Shown here: positions 1-7,928 of the stretch, piece by piece
How the letters are laid out: every line of letters begins with the position of its first letter
Numbering within the stretch: the first letter of the stretch is position 1
Source of the DNA: UBA7662 sp036787895
GTDB lineage: Bacteria > Bacteroidota > Bacteroidia > UBA7662
Reading direction: 5' to 3'
Assembly (NCBI GenBank): GCA_036787895.1
Contig: DAIQOK010000008.1
Coordinates: forward strand, 1 to 64,000
DNA: 64,000 bases
Notes under the pieces: generated by a model
What the model was told of the DNA's origin: nothing
Seen by the model: only the letters and a program-made list of their open reading frames with translations
The model's database searches: none
Made by a program: the position numbers and the translations under genes

Positions 1-17
1 AAAGAGCGGGTTTTTTC
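1..17 (+). terminator. Probable 3' arm of a terminator cut by the window edge
   Basis: The window opens with AAAGAGCGGG followed at once by six T residues, the usual look of the second stem arm and U-tract of an intrinsic terminator. The matching CCCGCTCTTT arm would lie to the left of base 1 and cannot be seen. Inference only. Confidence 0.3.
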
Positions 18-191
18 ATGAACTAAGATTTCCCGATTCCGGACAGCAATGATTTTCAATTATAACGCATTTTTTGTAGTGTTATTTTTCGATGAATACC
101 TTGTATATCAATACCTTAGTTTCTACAATTGTAAGTGAAAGGCCTTTCCAGTGGTATCGACTGGTTTCGAACGTGTTAAACCACTTTTATC

Positions 192-515
192 ATGAAACTA
201 ATTCTGCTTCGCAGCGTCATCATTTGTTTTTTGACCCTGCTTTTTACCGCCGTTCAGGCAAACCAAAGTCCTATTGCTCTTGGCCCCAAAGTGAGCTGTG
301 AAAAGAAAGGTATCCCACATTACAGCAGTAAACGAGATGTTTTGGTTTGTATGTTGAACAACACCAGATGTTGCATAATTCGCATTGAATTTGACAACGG
401 GTTAGTTCAATGGGCATCAGAATTGGATACTGAAACGGTCTACTTTTCAGCTGTTTCCAGTTTAGGTTCCGATGATTCAGGCAACGAAAGTTTTACTGTT
501 ACGCCAATTGAATAG
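192..515 (+). CDS. Small secreted Cys-containing protein, unknown function
   Basis: A 107-residue protein with a clear signal peptide: hydrophobic segment at residues 4-22 ending VQA, with cleavage likely just after. The mature part of about 84 residues carries four cysteines (36, 53, 60, 61), including an adjacent CC pair, and has no domain I recognise. The stop codon is followed after 2 nt by the start of a lipoprotein gene, which in turn overlaps a CxxC protein gene, so the three are almost certainly co-transcribed. The order small exported Cys peptide, lipoprotein, thioredoxin-like protein resembles the NVEALA-type peptide neighbourhoods of Bacteroidota, but I do not see an NVEALA motif, so that is analogy only. 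Export is well supported; function is unknown. Confidence 0.7.
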   Translation: MKLILLRSVIICFLTLLFTAVQANQSPIALGPKVSCEKKGIPHYSSKRDVLVCMLNNTRCCIIRIEFDNGLVQWASELDTETVYFSAVSSLGSDDSGNESFTVTPIE

Positions 516-517
516 TC

Positions 518-1627
518 ATGCGGTTCTGCTATTGTATTATTCTCCTGCTCGTGGCCTGTACTCCAGGTCACGACAGGAAAAATTACACCCCCATCCTTAT
601 TCAGGAAGATGATTTTTTGATTACCGACCCTTATTCTACATATGAGCTCGATAGTCAGTTGATCATCGACCTCCCTAACCAGGGTAAATTCGTATTGTTA
701 GACGCAAAAAGCGGGAGAAAAGTGAATGAACAGTCTTATACTGAACTTTTTAACCCAAGCATTTCGACGCATCTGATATCCTTAATGACAGAGCTAAAGA
801 AGGCCGACCCGCAGTTTGTAAGGCTCCTAAGTATTAGCCCAGGCTGGTTTACCAGTCACCTCGGGAATATAATTTTTGTAGGTTATGCTCTTTATTCGCG
901 TCGTCCTGAGACGGAAATCTCTGAGAAGGAAGGTACTGCTAACGTACTATTGGTACTCAATAAGGAATTAGTGCCGATTTCTGGCAGTCTCCTTTTTCCA
1001 GCATCAGTACAAATATCTGCATCACCACCAACTATTGCATATTATCCCAATGCATTTCTTAGTGGTGACATCATTAATAACAGCTTATATATTCCAAACT
1101 ATTATCTAGAAGGTAATGAAACGATAAAAAAATTACCAGCCTTTTCGGTTTGGGATATTACCGAATTAGCCCATGTAAAAGCAATTACGCCCAGAGGTGA
1201 AACAGTCAATTTTCTGCCGGCCAATCAGCTTTTAGATAATGAAAATGGGTCAGTTTTTTTTGCGAGTGTAATTTCATTTATCCATCAGAACAAATCTCAT
1301 TTATTGGCGATTTCAGAAGACGGATTAGGAGAAGATTTAAATAATGGAATACCCATTGTTCTTAACTCGAATTCTTTACTCATTCAAGCTGTGAGACATA
1401 AAGGTAGGCCAGATCAGTTGTTGTATTTGGATTATCAACCTAATGAAAAGTCATTTCGGCGCTATTTTATTGCTTCTAATCTTCAGAAAAAAGATAGTTT
1501 GGCGATTGTACCACCCGAAGGTTTTGTTTTGAAAAAGATTGTCGAGCAAAGAAACAACCACTTCACCGGAGCAAAATTTATTCTCTCCAAAAACGATTCT
1601 CTATACTTATGGTCCTTTTCCTATTGA
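518..1627 (+). CDS. Lipoprotein, possibly beta-propeller-like, unknown function
   Basis: A 369-residue protein with a type II signal peptide: a hydrophobic start followed by the lipobox LVAC, lipid-modified Cys at about residue 14. The mature part is rich in alternating hydrophobic beta strands such as FVLLDAKSG and LYLWSFSY. This is what one expects of a six-bladed propeller-like lipoprotein, but I see no decisive family motif. It lies 2 nt downstream of a small secreted Cys protein and overlaps the next gene by 19 nt, so translation is probably coupled. Likely anchored in the outer membrane and facing either the periplasm or the outside. The family name is uncertain; DUF4221 or the BF3164/6-bladed propeller lipoproteins of Bacteroidota are candidates to test. 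Confidence 0.7.
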   Translation: MRFCYCIILLLVACTPGHDRKNYTPILIQEDDFLITDPYSTYELDSQLIIDLPNQGKFVLLDAKSGRKVNEQSYTELFNPSISTHLISLMTELKKADPQFVRLLSISPGWFTSHLGNIIFVGYALYSRRPETEISEKEGTANVLLVLNKELVPISGSLLFPASVQISASPPTIAYYPNAFLSGDIINNSLYIPNYYLEGNETIKKLPAFSVWDITELAHVKAITPRGETVNFLPANQLLDNENGSVFFASVISFIHQNKSHLLAISEDGLGEDLNNGIPIVLNSNSLLIQAVRHKGRPDQLLYLDYQPNEKSFRRYFIASNLQKKDSLAIVPPEGFVLKKIVEQRNNHFTGAKFILSKNDSLYLWSFSY

Positions 1628-2016
1628 TCTTGAGCTTATTCAATACTTATGCTCAGCCAAAAGTTGCGCAGGGACGAATAACTATTGTTTATAATCTGGA
1701 CAATTGCCTGGAGTGTAATCGGTATATACCCGAAATGGTTAAACAAACCTTACCCCGTGATTTACAAAACTATCAAATTAGCCTTATTACACGTAATACC
1801 AGATTGAAGGAGCTCGACTTGCTACGAAAACAATTAAATCTGCCTGGAAATACGCAATTAGTACCCGACAACCAAAGGTTGGGAGATACATTCAAAAAGC
1901 ATAAGCTCAAATACCAAAGTGGCAATATTCAATGGCGTTCCTTTCTTGTCATTGAAAAGGGCAATGACGCAAAAATTTATATCATCGACAGCCAGAAACC
2001 TGTTTTAGCGAATTGA
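1609..2016 (+). CDS. Exported thioredoxin-like CxxC protein
   Basis: A 135-residue protein starting inside the end of the preceding lipoprotein gene (19-nt overlap, different frame). Residues 1-15 are a signal peptide ending TYAQ. Shortly after it a strand (ITIVYNL) leads into the pair C33-L-E-C36, the position where the redox CxxC of a thioredoxin fold sits after the first beta strand. The rest is short (about 100 residues) and I do not see the cis-Pro loop clearly, so the fold is inferred. Its neighbours, a four-Cys exported peptide and a lipoprotein, fit a role in handling disulfides of the partner peptide. The alternative is an uncharacterised exported protein with a metal-binding CxxC. 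Confidence 0.65.
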   Translation: MVLFLLILSLFNTYAQPKVAQGRITIVYNLDNCLECNRYIPEMVKQTLPRDLQNYQISLITRNTRLKELDLLRKQLNLPGNTQLVPDNQRLGDTFKKHKLKYQSGNIQWRSFLVIEKGNDAKIYIIDSQKPVLAN

Positions 2017-2065
2017 TTTTTAATAGGCTTCAACCAATTTTGAATTGTGAATTTGAAATTTTGAA

Positions 2066-3280
2066 TTATCTCCGGTAAAGGACAAGCCCACTTTTGATCT
2101 TCGGCTCAAAAGAAGTACTCTTCGGTGGCATGACTTCGCCTCGATCTGCGACTTCAAAAATGGATTCCGGCAAAGGGGCTCGGGGTACAAAAATGTAGCG
2201 GGTATCGGCATCGGCAAGCAGAAGTTTAAACTCTTCCAATTTGATGCTCATGGGGCCAAACGACAAACGTTTATCAGCCTTGGGATTGATGATGCCAAGT
2301 ATTTTGGAAATTATATTGTCCTGCAGCAGACTCACATCTAGGTCTTTTAAGGGGTCGTTGTGATGTTCAGGATGTTTGGGCTGTAGTAAGTAGGTTTTGT
2401 CCTTACTGCACAACAGAAAATGCTGCTGCGGCAGGTATTGATAATACATCTGATCCAATAAAACCGGATGTAAATGATAATTATCAATTAATAAATCACA
2501 CAAAGCCTCAAGACTCGGTAAAGCTGAATCCTGATGCACCCTGCGATAAAAGGGATAGATTGTCAGATCGTTGCTGGGGATGAGTATGGTCAGGAAATGA
2601 CTGTTTTTTTCACCCGTGCTTTGTGCATGATAAGCGGCTACTGCTGCCCGGTGATGACCATCAGCAATGTAGAAAGCATCCATGGCCTTAAAGCGATTTT
2701 CGAGCAGGGTAAGGTGATCGGCACGACTGATTTTCCAGATTTGATGATTGGTTACCGGCCCGGATTTTACATCAATCAGGGGTGCTTGGTGTTTCAATTC
2801 GAAAAGCACATCGTTTACCACCTTATCCGGACTGTAAGTAAGGAAAACGGGGGTGGTGTACAAAGCTGTGGCCGACAAAAATGCATGCAACTGCTGCACC
2901 CGATCGTCGCGGACGTGCTCATGTTTTTTGATGCGGTTTTCGTTGTAATCGTTGATACTGGAGAGACCAATGAGCCCGGTTTGTACCAGACTTTTATGAC
3001 TGGTTTGGTACAGATAGTATGCCACTTCTTCGTCCTGGGCATAAACGTTTTGAGCTACAAAATGCTCGAATATGGTTTTCGCCAGCGCACAAACTTCGGT
3101 CAACTTTTCGGGTGCTCCGGAAGGATCAGCCGCCTGCATCACGTGGTGAAAAGACCAGGGATTATGGCCTTTCACCAAACAATTGGCGTTGGGTTTCCAG
3201 GCTTCATCCGGACCCAATACTACGGCTTCGACGAAGTCGCCTTGGGGTAAAAAGCCTCTAAATGGCCTGAATTCAGGCAT
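2066..3280 (-). CDS. DUF1015 family protein, third gene of the serine operon
   Basis: A 404-residue protein matching the DUF1015 family along its length: early RPFRG segment, the NENRIKKHEHV stretch near residues 113-123, and the hallmark D207-G-H-H-R211 inside a hydrophobic context (YIADGHHRAA). I chose the ATG at 3280, which begins MPEFRPF, over upstream alternatives because it lies 1 nt after the serA stop codon and matches where the family similarity begins. Expression is therefore very likely coupled to serC and serA. The DGHHR loop recalls the nucleotide-binding region of ParB/sulfiredoxin-fold proteins, among which free serine kinases are known (SerK of Thermococcus). A role in serine or phosphoserine chemistry is my inference, not established here. 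Confidence 0.88.
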   Translation of the reverse strand: MPEFRPFRGFLPQGDFVEAVVLGPDEAWKPNANCLVKGHNPWSFHHVMQAADPSGAPEKLTEVCALAKTIFEHFVAQNVYAQDEEVAYYLYQTSHKSLVQTGLIGLSSINDYNENRIKKHEHVRDDRVQQLHAFLSATALYTTPVFLTYSPDKVVNDVLFELKHQAPLIDVKSGPVTNHQIWKISRADHLTLLENRFKAMDAFYIADGHHRAAVAAYHAQSTGEKNSHFLTILIPSNDLTIYPFYRRVHQDSALPSLEALCDLLIDNYHLHPVLLDQMYYQYLPQQHFLLCSKDKTYLLQPKHPEHHNDPLKDLDVSLLQDNIISKILGIINPKADKRLSFGPMSIKLEEFKLLLADADTRYIFVPRAPLPESIFEVADRGEVMPPKSTSFEPKIKSGLVLYRR

Positions 3281-3281
3281 A

Positions 3282-4226
3282 TCAGGCTTTGCCGAAAACG
3301 TCGATGATACGGTTGGCCAACTCGAGACCGATGCGCTCCTGAGCTTCTTCGGTAGAAGCACCTATGTGTGGGGTAGTCGAGATTTTTGGATGATTGAGGA
3401 GGTCGGCACGGGGTGCAGGCTCGCCTACAAACACATCCAAACCCGCAAAACGCACCTTACCGGCAGCTATCTGATCAAGCAATACCTGCTCATCGATTAC
3501 TCCGCCGCGCGAGCAGTTTACCAAACCAATACCTGGCTTCATCCAGCCAAATTCATTAGCACTCAACAGGGGTTTGTCCATGCCCGGCGTATGTATGCTT
3601 AGGAAATCGCTGCCACTAATCACTTCTTTTAAAGAGCCCACTTTAACGCCATGCATTTTTTCAATTCGGGCAGCCAATGTGGCGTCGGTATTATAAAGGA
3701 TGTCGAAAACCATGACTTGCATGCCGATGCCTTTAGCAATGCGACCTACTTCCTGACCAATACGGCCATAACCAAGTATACCTATGGTTTTGCCGAAGAG
3801 CTCAATGCCTTCAGCATAATTCTTTTTGAGGTTGTTAAAAGCTGTCGCGCCTTGTTCTGGCATTTCTCGATGAGCGAGCTGCAAAAAGCGACACAGACTA
3901 AACAAATGCGCAAATACCAACTCTGCTACCGAAATAGAAGAGGCAGCGGGGGTATTGATGACTTCAATACCACGCGCCCGGGCAAATTCTACATCGATAT
4001 TGTCCATACCCACGCCGGCACGAGCGATGAACTTGAGGTTCGGGCACTTTTCGATGAGCTCCCGACGCACCTTGGTAGCCGAGCGCACGATGATGCCATC
4101 AAAGGCCTGTAGCTCTGTGTCGAGTTTGTCTTGGGCAATCTTGTCGGTGACGACTACAAATCCGGCTTCTTCGAGCAGGTTTTTCCCGGCAGTATCAATG
4201 CCGTCGTTGGCGAGTATCTTGAGCAT
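3282..4226 (-). CDS. serA: D-3-phosphoglycerate dehydrogenase (short form)
   Basis: A 314-residue D-2-hydroxyacid dehydrogenase that oxidises 3-phosphoglycerate to 3-phosphohydroxypyruvate with NAD, the first step of serine synthesis. The Rossmann motif G152-Y-G-R-I-G157 is intact, and the catalytic trio of the family is visible as R240 (NCSRGG), E269 (VGEP) and H287 (PHIGAS). The protein ends soon after the catalytic core and lacks the C-terminal ACT regulatory domain of the E. coli enzyme, so serine feedback through ACT is not expected. Its ATG shares one base with the serC stop codon (TGATG), which suggests translational coupling. The substrate assignment rests mostly on the serC neighbour; sequence alone would allow another hydroxyacid. 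Confidence 0.92.
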   Translation of the reverse strand: MLKILANDGIDTAGKNLLEEAGFVVVTDKIAQDKLDTELQAFDGIIVRSATKVRRELIEKCPNLKFIARAGVGMDNIDVEFARARGIEVINTPAASSISVAELVFAHLFSLCRFLQLAHREMPEQGATAFNNLKKNYAEGIELFGKTIGILGYGRIGQEVGRIAKGIGMQVMVFDILYNTDATLAARIEKMHGVKVGSLKEVISGSDFLSIHTPGMDKPLLSANEFGWMKPGIGLVNCSRGGVIDEQVLLDQIAAGKVRFAGLDVFVGEPAPRADLLNHPKISTTPHIGASTEEAQERIGLELANRIIDVFGKA

Positions 4227-5302
4227 CAGGCGTGGGTTTGTTCAAATTGTTTCATCACATCTACCAATACCTGCACACTTTCGATGGGCATGGCGTTGTA
4301 GATTGAAGCGCGGAAACCGCCTACCGAACGGTGGCCTTTGAGACCGCTGATATTGGCAGCTTTCAAAGCCTGGCTAAAGGCTTCTTCTTTACTTTCATCT
4401 TTCATCACAAAACAAACGTTCATATAGGAACGGTCCTCTTTGGCGGCAGTGCCTACGAAGAGCGAATTGCGATCAATTTCATTGTACAACAACTCTGCTT
4501 TGGCATTGTTGCGTTTTTCCATGGCAGCAATACCACCCATTTTTTCAACCCACTGTAAGGTAAGTAACACACAATACACCGGGAAAACAGGTGGGGTGTT
4601 GTACATCGATTCGCCCTCGATATGGACGTTGTAATCGAGCATAGATGGTATGGTGCGGCCATTTTTGCCAAGTATGCTTTTTTTCACGGCCACCATGGTA
4701 GCACCGGCTGGACCCATATTTTTCTGGGCACCGGCATAAATCAGGTCGAATTGGGTGAAATCCAGTACACGACTGAAAATATCCGACGACATATCACAAA
4801 CCAGCGGCACCGACGATTTCGGGAAAGTCTTCATTTGCGTGCCATAAATGGTGTTGTTCGAAGTGCAGTGAAAATAATCGGCATCACCCGGCACACTATA
4901 GTCTTTGGGAATGAAGTTGTAGTTTTTGTCTTCTGAGCTGGCAACAACCGTTACTTTACCCATCATTTTGGCTTCTTTGATGGCTTTTTTCGCCCAAACA
5001 CCCGTATTGGTGTATGCTGCATAATTGCCGGTAGTGAGGAGGTTGAAGGGAACCATGGCGAATTGCAGACTGGCACCGCCGCCTACATAAATCACTTCAT
5101 AGTCGTCGCCCAAACCCAACAGGCGTTTTACAATAGCCCGGGCTTCAACCATCACCGCAACATATTCTTTGCTGCGGTGCGACATCTCCAGCAAGGAGAG
5201 ACCGGTGCCGTTAAAATTCAAAACGGCCTGTGCGGCCTGTTGAATAACTTCATCGGGCAATATGCCCGGACCTGCGCTGAAATTGTGGACTTTCTGACTC
5301 AT
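4226..5302 (-). CDS. serC: Phosphoserine aminotransferase
   Basis: A 358-residue fold-type I aminotransferase that converts 3-phosphohydroxypyruvate and glutamate to O-phosphoserine and 2-oxoglutarate, and serves the analogous step of pyridoxal phosphate synthesis. The start FSAGPGILP is diagnostic of SerC. The PLP lysine is K194 in GAQKN, and the substrate-loop sequences GHRSVGGFRAS and SHRSKE are present. I chose the ATG at 5302 rather than the GTG 18 bases upstream because family proteins begin just before the NFSAGP motif and an exact -7 promoter box lies at 5320-5327. It is the first gene of serC-serA-DUF1015 on the minus strand. No serB phosphatase gene is present in the operon. Confidence 0.96.
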   Translation of the reverse strand: MSQKVHNFSAGPGILPDEVIQQAAQAVLNFNGTGLSLLEMSHRSKEYVAVMVEARAIVKRLLGLGDDYEVIYVGGGASLQFAMVPFNLLTTGNYAAYTNTGVWAKKAIKEAKMMGKVTVVASSEDKNYNFIPKDYSVPGDADYFHCTSNNTIYGTQMKTFPKSSVPLVCDMSSDIFSRVLDFTQFDLIYAGAQKNMGPAGATMVAVKKSILGKNGRTIPSMLDYNVHIEGESMYNTPPVFPVYCVLLTLQWVEKMGGIAAMEKRNNAKAELLYNEIDRNSLFVGTAAKEDRSYMNVCFVMKDESKEEAFSQALKAANISGLKGHRSVGGFRASIYNAMPIESVQVLVDVMKQFEQTHA

Positions 5303-5319
5303 GGTAAATGGCTTGCCCA

Positions 5320-5327
5320 CAAAAATA
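5320..5327 (-). promoter_or_regulatory. -7 promoter box of the serC operon
   Basis: On the minus strand this reads TATTTTTG, an exact match to the Bacteroidota -7 consensus TAnnTTTG, 17 nt before the serC ATG. No convincing -33 TTTG was found at the usual spacing. Confidence 0.55.
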
Positions 5328-5451
5328 GGGGATTAAAGCAGCAAGCAAAATATTCGGGGAGGGAAATCGTGCTTTTCAATGGATATTGCCCATAATATTG
5401 CTTTTCAGGCAAAATGCAAGATATTCGCGTAACTGAACCACTCGATAATTA

Positions 5452-5459
5452 TAATTTTG
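5452..5459 (+). promoter_or_regulatory. -7 promoter box upstream of the sensor kinase gene
   Basis: TAATTTTG matches TAnnTTTG exactly and lies 47 nt before the ATG at 5507. The stretch is AT-rich, so chance matches are more likely here than at the other boxes. Confidence 0.4.
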
Positions 5460-5506
5460 AAGATCATGGCTGAGCTTCAAAAAACAACAAAATTGATTAG
5501 CAGCTC

Positions 5507-6610
5507 ATGATAAATCAACCAGTGACTCCTTTTACAAGGACGACCGATCAAAATGTCAAAAGTATAGAAGGCTGGAAGGCTTTTCTTTTAGCTGTACTAA
5601 TCATATCAATCATCGGAATTTTCGATTATCAAACCGGGGTAGAGTTCGGTTTCTCATTTTTTTACTTGATTCCTATAGCCATATTTGCAGCATATAAAAG
5701 CTCAAACAGATACTTCATTCTGTTTTGCGCGTTATTAGCAGCTTCTTTTTGGTTTTCAGCCGAATTTTTAGAGTATAAATATTCGCATATCTTTTTTCCA
5801 ATTTGGAATGCCTCAGTTCGGTTGCTGATATTTGGTGCAATCGGAATGTTGATTTACTACTACAAGGAGAAAGACAAAAAACTTAAAATTCTGAATGAGA
5901 AATTAAAGGCAATCAATGAAGAAAAAAACAAGTTTATTGGGATTGCAGCTCACGATACCAGAAGCCCGCTAGGGGTAATATACGCTCTGTCCGACATCAT
6001 CATTGTTGATTACAAAAATCAACTCAACAATGAGATTATAGAAATTCTAGAAATTATCAAAAACACAAGTAAGAAGAGTCTGAATCTTATTGAAAATCTG
6101 CTGGATGTCTCAAAAATTGAATCAGGTAAGTTGGTGTTGAATGTGAAAAGTCAGGATTTTATTCCTTTCATTAAAAACCAGATTTACATAAGTCAGTTAC
6201 TGGCCCAAAAAAAAGATATTCAAATTGAGTTGAAAACCGATTTTAATAGTTTATTGCTTGATTTTGATGATCACTATTTCAGTGAGATTGTCGACAATTT
6301 ACTGTCGAATGCTATCAAATACTCGAATAAGAACACTGTTGTACAAATTTGTTTGCATGTTGAAAATGAACATTTAATTGTAGAAGTCACCGACCAGGGC
6401 ATTGGCATTAGCCAAGAAGATCAGATTAATCTTTTTAAATATTTTCAGACTACCAGTTCGCGCCCAACCGACGGGGAAGAGAGTACAGGGTTGGGCTTAG
6501 CTATTTCTAAACAAATTATTCTTTTACATCAGGGTACTATAGGCGTGAAAAGTGAAAAAGGTAAAGGCTCAACTTTCTATTTTCGGCTTCCATTGAAACA
6601 AAAAGAGTAG
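5507..6610 (+). CDS. Membrane sensor histidine kinase
   Basis: A 367-residue two-component sensor kinase. Residues 20-120 hold several hydrophobic membrane segments, followed by a short charged coiled coil (about 120-143). The DHp domain has the phospho-acceptor H149 in AAHDTRSPLG. The ATPase domain shows all boxes: N box DNLLSNAIKYS, G1 DQGIGIS and G2 STGLGLAIS. So it should be an active kinase that autophosphorylates and passes phosphate to a response regulator. No PAS or extracellular sensing domain is visible; the membrane region is probably the sensor. No response regulator gene sits beside it, so it is an orphan. It is a single-gene unit facing a convergent barrel gene. Confidence 0.93.
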   Translation: MINQPVTPFTRTTDQNVKSIEGWKAFLLAVLIISIIGIFDYQTGVEFGFSFFYLIPIAIFAAYKSSNRYFILFCALLAASFWFSAEFLEYKYSHIFFPIWNASVRLLIFGAIGMLIYYYKEKDKKLKILNEKLKAINEEKNKFIGIAAHDTRSPLGVIYALSDIIIVDYKNQLNNEIIEILEIIKNTSKKSLNLIENLLDVSKIESGKLVLNVKSQDFIPFIKNQIYISQLLAQKKDIQIELKTDFNSLLLDFDDHYFSEIVDNLLSNAIKYSNKNTVVQICLHVENEHLIVEVTDQGIGISQEDQINLFKYFQTTSSRPTDGEESTGLGLAISKQIILLHQGTIGVKSEKGKGSTFYFRLPLKQKE

Positions 6611-6620
6611 GATTTAAACT

Positions 6621-6718
6621 CTACCCGCCTTGAATGATTTGTTGTAGCTGTTTAGTTAAGTTTCGGTCGTATCGACATTGACTTAACAAAACTTTCTAGA
6701 CAATTATCAGAAGGGTAG
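6621..6718. other. Nested inverted repeats between convergent genes
   Basis: Between two convergent genes there are nested inverted repeats: GTTAAGT (6655-6661) with ACTTAAC (6681-6687), inside it GTCG (6666-6669) with CGAC (6673-6676) around a 3-nt loop, and further out CTACCC (6621-6626) with GGGTAG (6713-6718). There is no T tract, so it is not a classical terminator. It could be a bidirectional RNA structure protecting both 3' ends. The rest of the 147-nt gap holds nothing I recognise. Confidence 0.35.
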
Positions 6719-6757
6719 GTTTCCTAATTATGCACAGCTGAGCGATTTTTTAATTCC

Positions 6758-7810
6758 TCAAATATTCACATTCACCGAAACTATATTCGAGAAGAAGGTG
6801 CGACTGCGTTCGCCTACATTGGTGATAGCGTAGTCGATACCGAAACGTTTGAACTGCAAACCAAGCCCCAGATTAGGCTGCACACTGGTTTTTTCTTCGC
6901 CACCGAAGTCGATGGTACGTTGAATATTGTTGATACCGGTGCGGAAATATACGATTCGGGCATAATTCACTTCCAGACTTAAACGCGGGTCAATGCTGAA
7001 ACGGCCCAGATTGGCGATGTTATTTCGTGGACCGTCGGTCAGGATTTCTAAACTGAATTCCGGACGTAGTTGGAATTTGTAGGGTAAATCAAATAAATAG
7101 GCTACGCCTGTCATAATGCGGGGCAGGGTAATTTCCAGCGAGTTTTGCGGGAGTTCGTTGCCCGTTTCGCGGAAAACATCGGCGAATTCGGCGGTATTGA
7201 ATGCCCATGCGTTAAAAGTGGAAGTGATATCACGCGCCATTACACCAAGTTGAAGTCGATCCCAGTTTTTGCTGATACCGGCATCCAAACCAAATCCCCA
7301 GGCATCGGCAAAAGGGCCGATAATGCGGCGGATCACTTTGGCATTGGCGCCCAACTGCCAGCCGTTTTCGAGTTTGTGGGCATAGGTGAAGCCAAAGGCA
7401 TAATCAGCCGCCGAAAACATCGAAATGTTGTTGTAGTTGATATTGCCGTTGGCGTCGTAGAGATTGAGCGTATTCTGGATATTGTCGATGCCAAGGCGTA
7501 TAAAACTCAAACCAACGGCGTTTCTATCATCCAATTGGTGGGTAACGGCAGCAAAATCGTAATTGGCAATTCCCCCGAAATAAGCGGCATGCATCAAACT
7601 GCCCTGCCAGCGGTGTTTATTCTGCAATATGGCCGCTGGGTTCCAGTAGGTAGCGGTGGCATCGGCCAGGCCGGCTACGGTGCCACTACCGAGGCCCATG
7701 GCACGAGCGCCCACACCAATGGCAAGAAAGTCGTTACTGTATTTAGGTGCCTGCGCCATTACGCTAAAAGCGGAGCAGACAAATAGAATTACGGCGGTTA
7801 AAAGCTTCAT
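6758..7810 (-). CDS. PorV/PorQ family outer-membrane protein
   Basis: A 350-residue outer-membrane beta-barrel protein. The ATG at 7810 gives a signal peptide ending SVMAQ; an upstream in-frame start would place 13 odd residues before it. The mature start has the family signature: FLAIGVGARAMGLGSG followed by a Y-W-N-P-A segment, as in PorV/PorQ and UPF0164 proteins. PorV works with PorU in the T9SS attachment complex that cleaves and anchors cargo at the cell surface, and PorQ is another T9SS barrel. This protein belongs to the broader family and I cannot say which subgroup, so a T9SS role is likely but not proven. It stands alone on the minus strand, divergent from tyrS. Confidence 0.85.
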   Translation of the reverse strand: MKLLTAVILFVCSAFSVMAQAPKYSNDFLAIGVGARAMGLGSGTVAGLADATATYWNPAAILQNKHRWQGSLMHAAYFGGIANYDFAAVTHQLDDRNAVGLSFIRLGIDNIQNTLNLYDANGNINYNNISMFSAADYAFGFTYAHKLENGWQLGANAKVIRRIIGPFADAWGFGLDAGISKNWDRLQLGVMARDITSTFNAWAFNTAEFADVFRETGNELPQNSLEITLPRIMTGVAYLFDLPYKFQLRPEFSLEILTDGPRNNIANLGRFSIDPRLSLEVNYARIVYFRTGINNIQRTIDFGGEEKTSVQPNLGLGLQFKRFGIDYAITNVGERSRTFFSNIVSVNVNI

Positions 7811-7899
7811 GTAGGGACTTGGAGGGCAATAATACGGGATTATAAACAACAGTTGTTCGCTTAAATTGTTGCCGGTACCGGATTTTTAAGCCGAATGCC

Positions 7900-7907
7900 T
7901 AATTTTG
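7900..7907 (+). promoter_or_regulatory. -7 promoter box of tyrS
   Basis: TAATTTTG matches TAnnTTTG exactly, 21 nt before the ATG at 7929. It lies in the 118-nt divergent gap between the PorV-like gene and tyrS. It overlaps a TTG codon that could otherwise be mistaken for the start. Confidence 0.5.
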
Positions 7908-7928
7908 CGCTTCAACGCATCTCTAAAA

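Noticed and set aside
2534..3250. Long plus-strand open frame of 238 codons
   Set aside because: It lies opposite the DUF1015 gene, has no recognisable motif and mirrors the codon pattern of the real gene.
7145..7786. Plus-strand open frame of 213 codons
   Set aside because: Antisense shadow of the PorV-like gene, whose signal peptide and family motif are clear.
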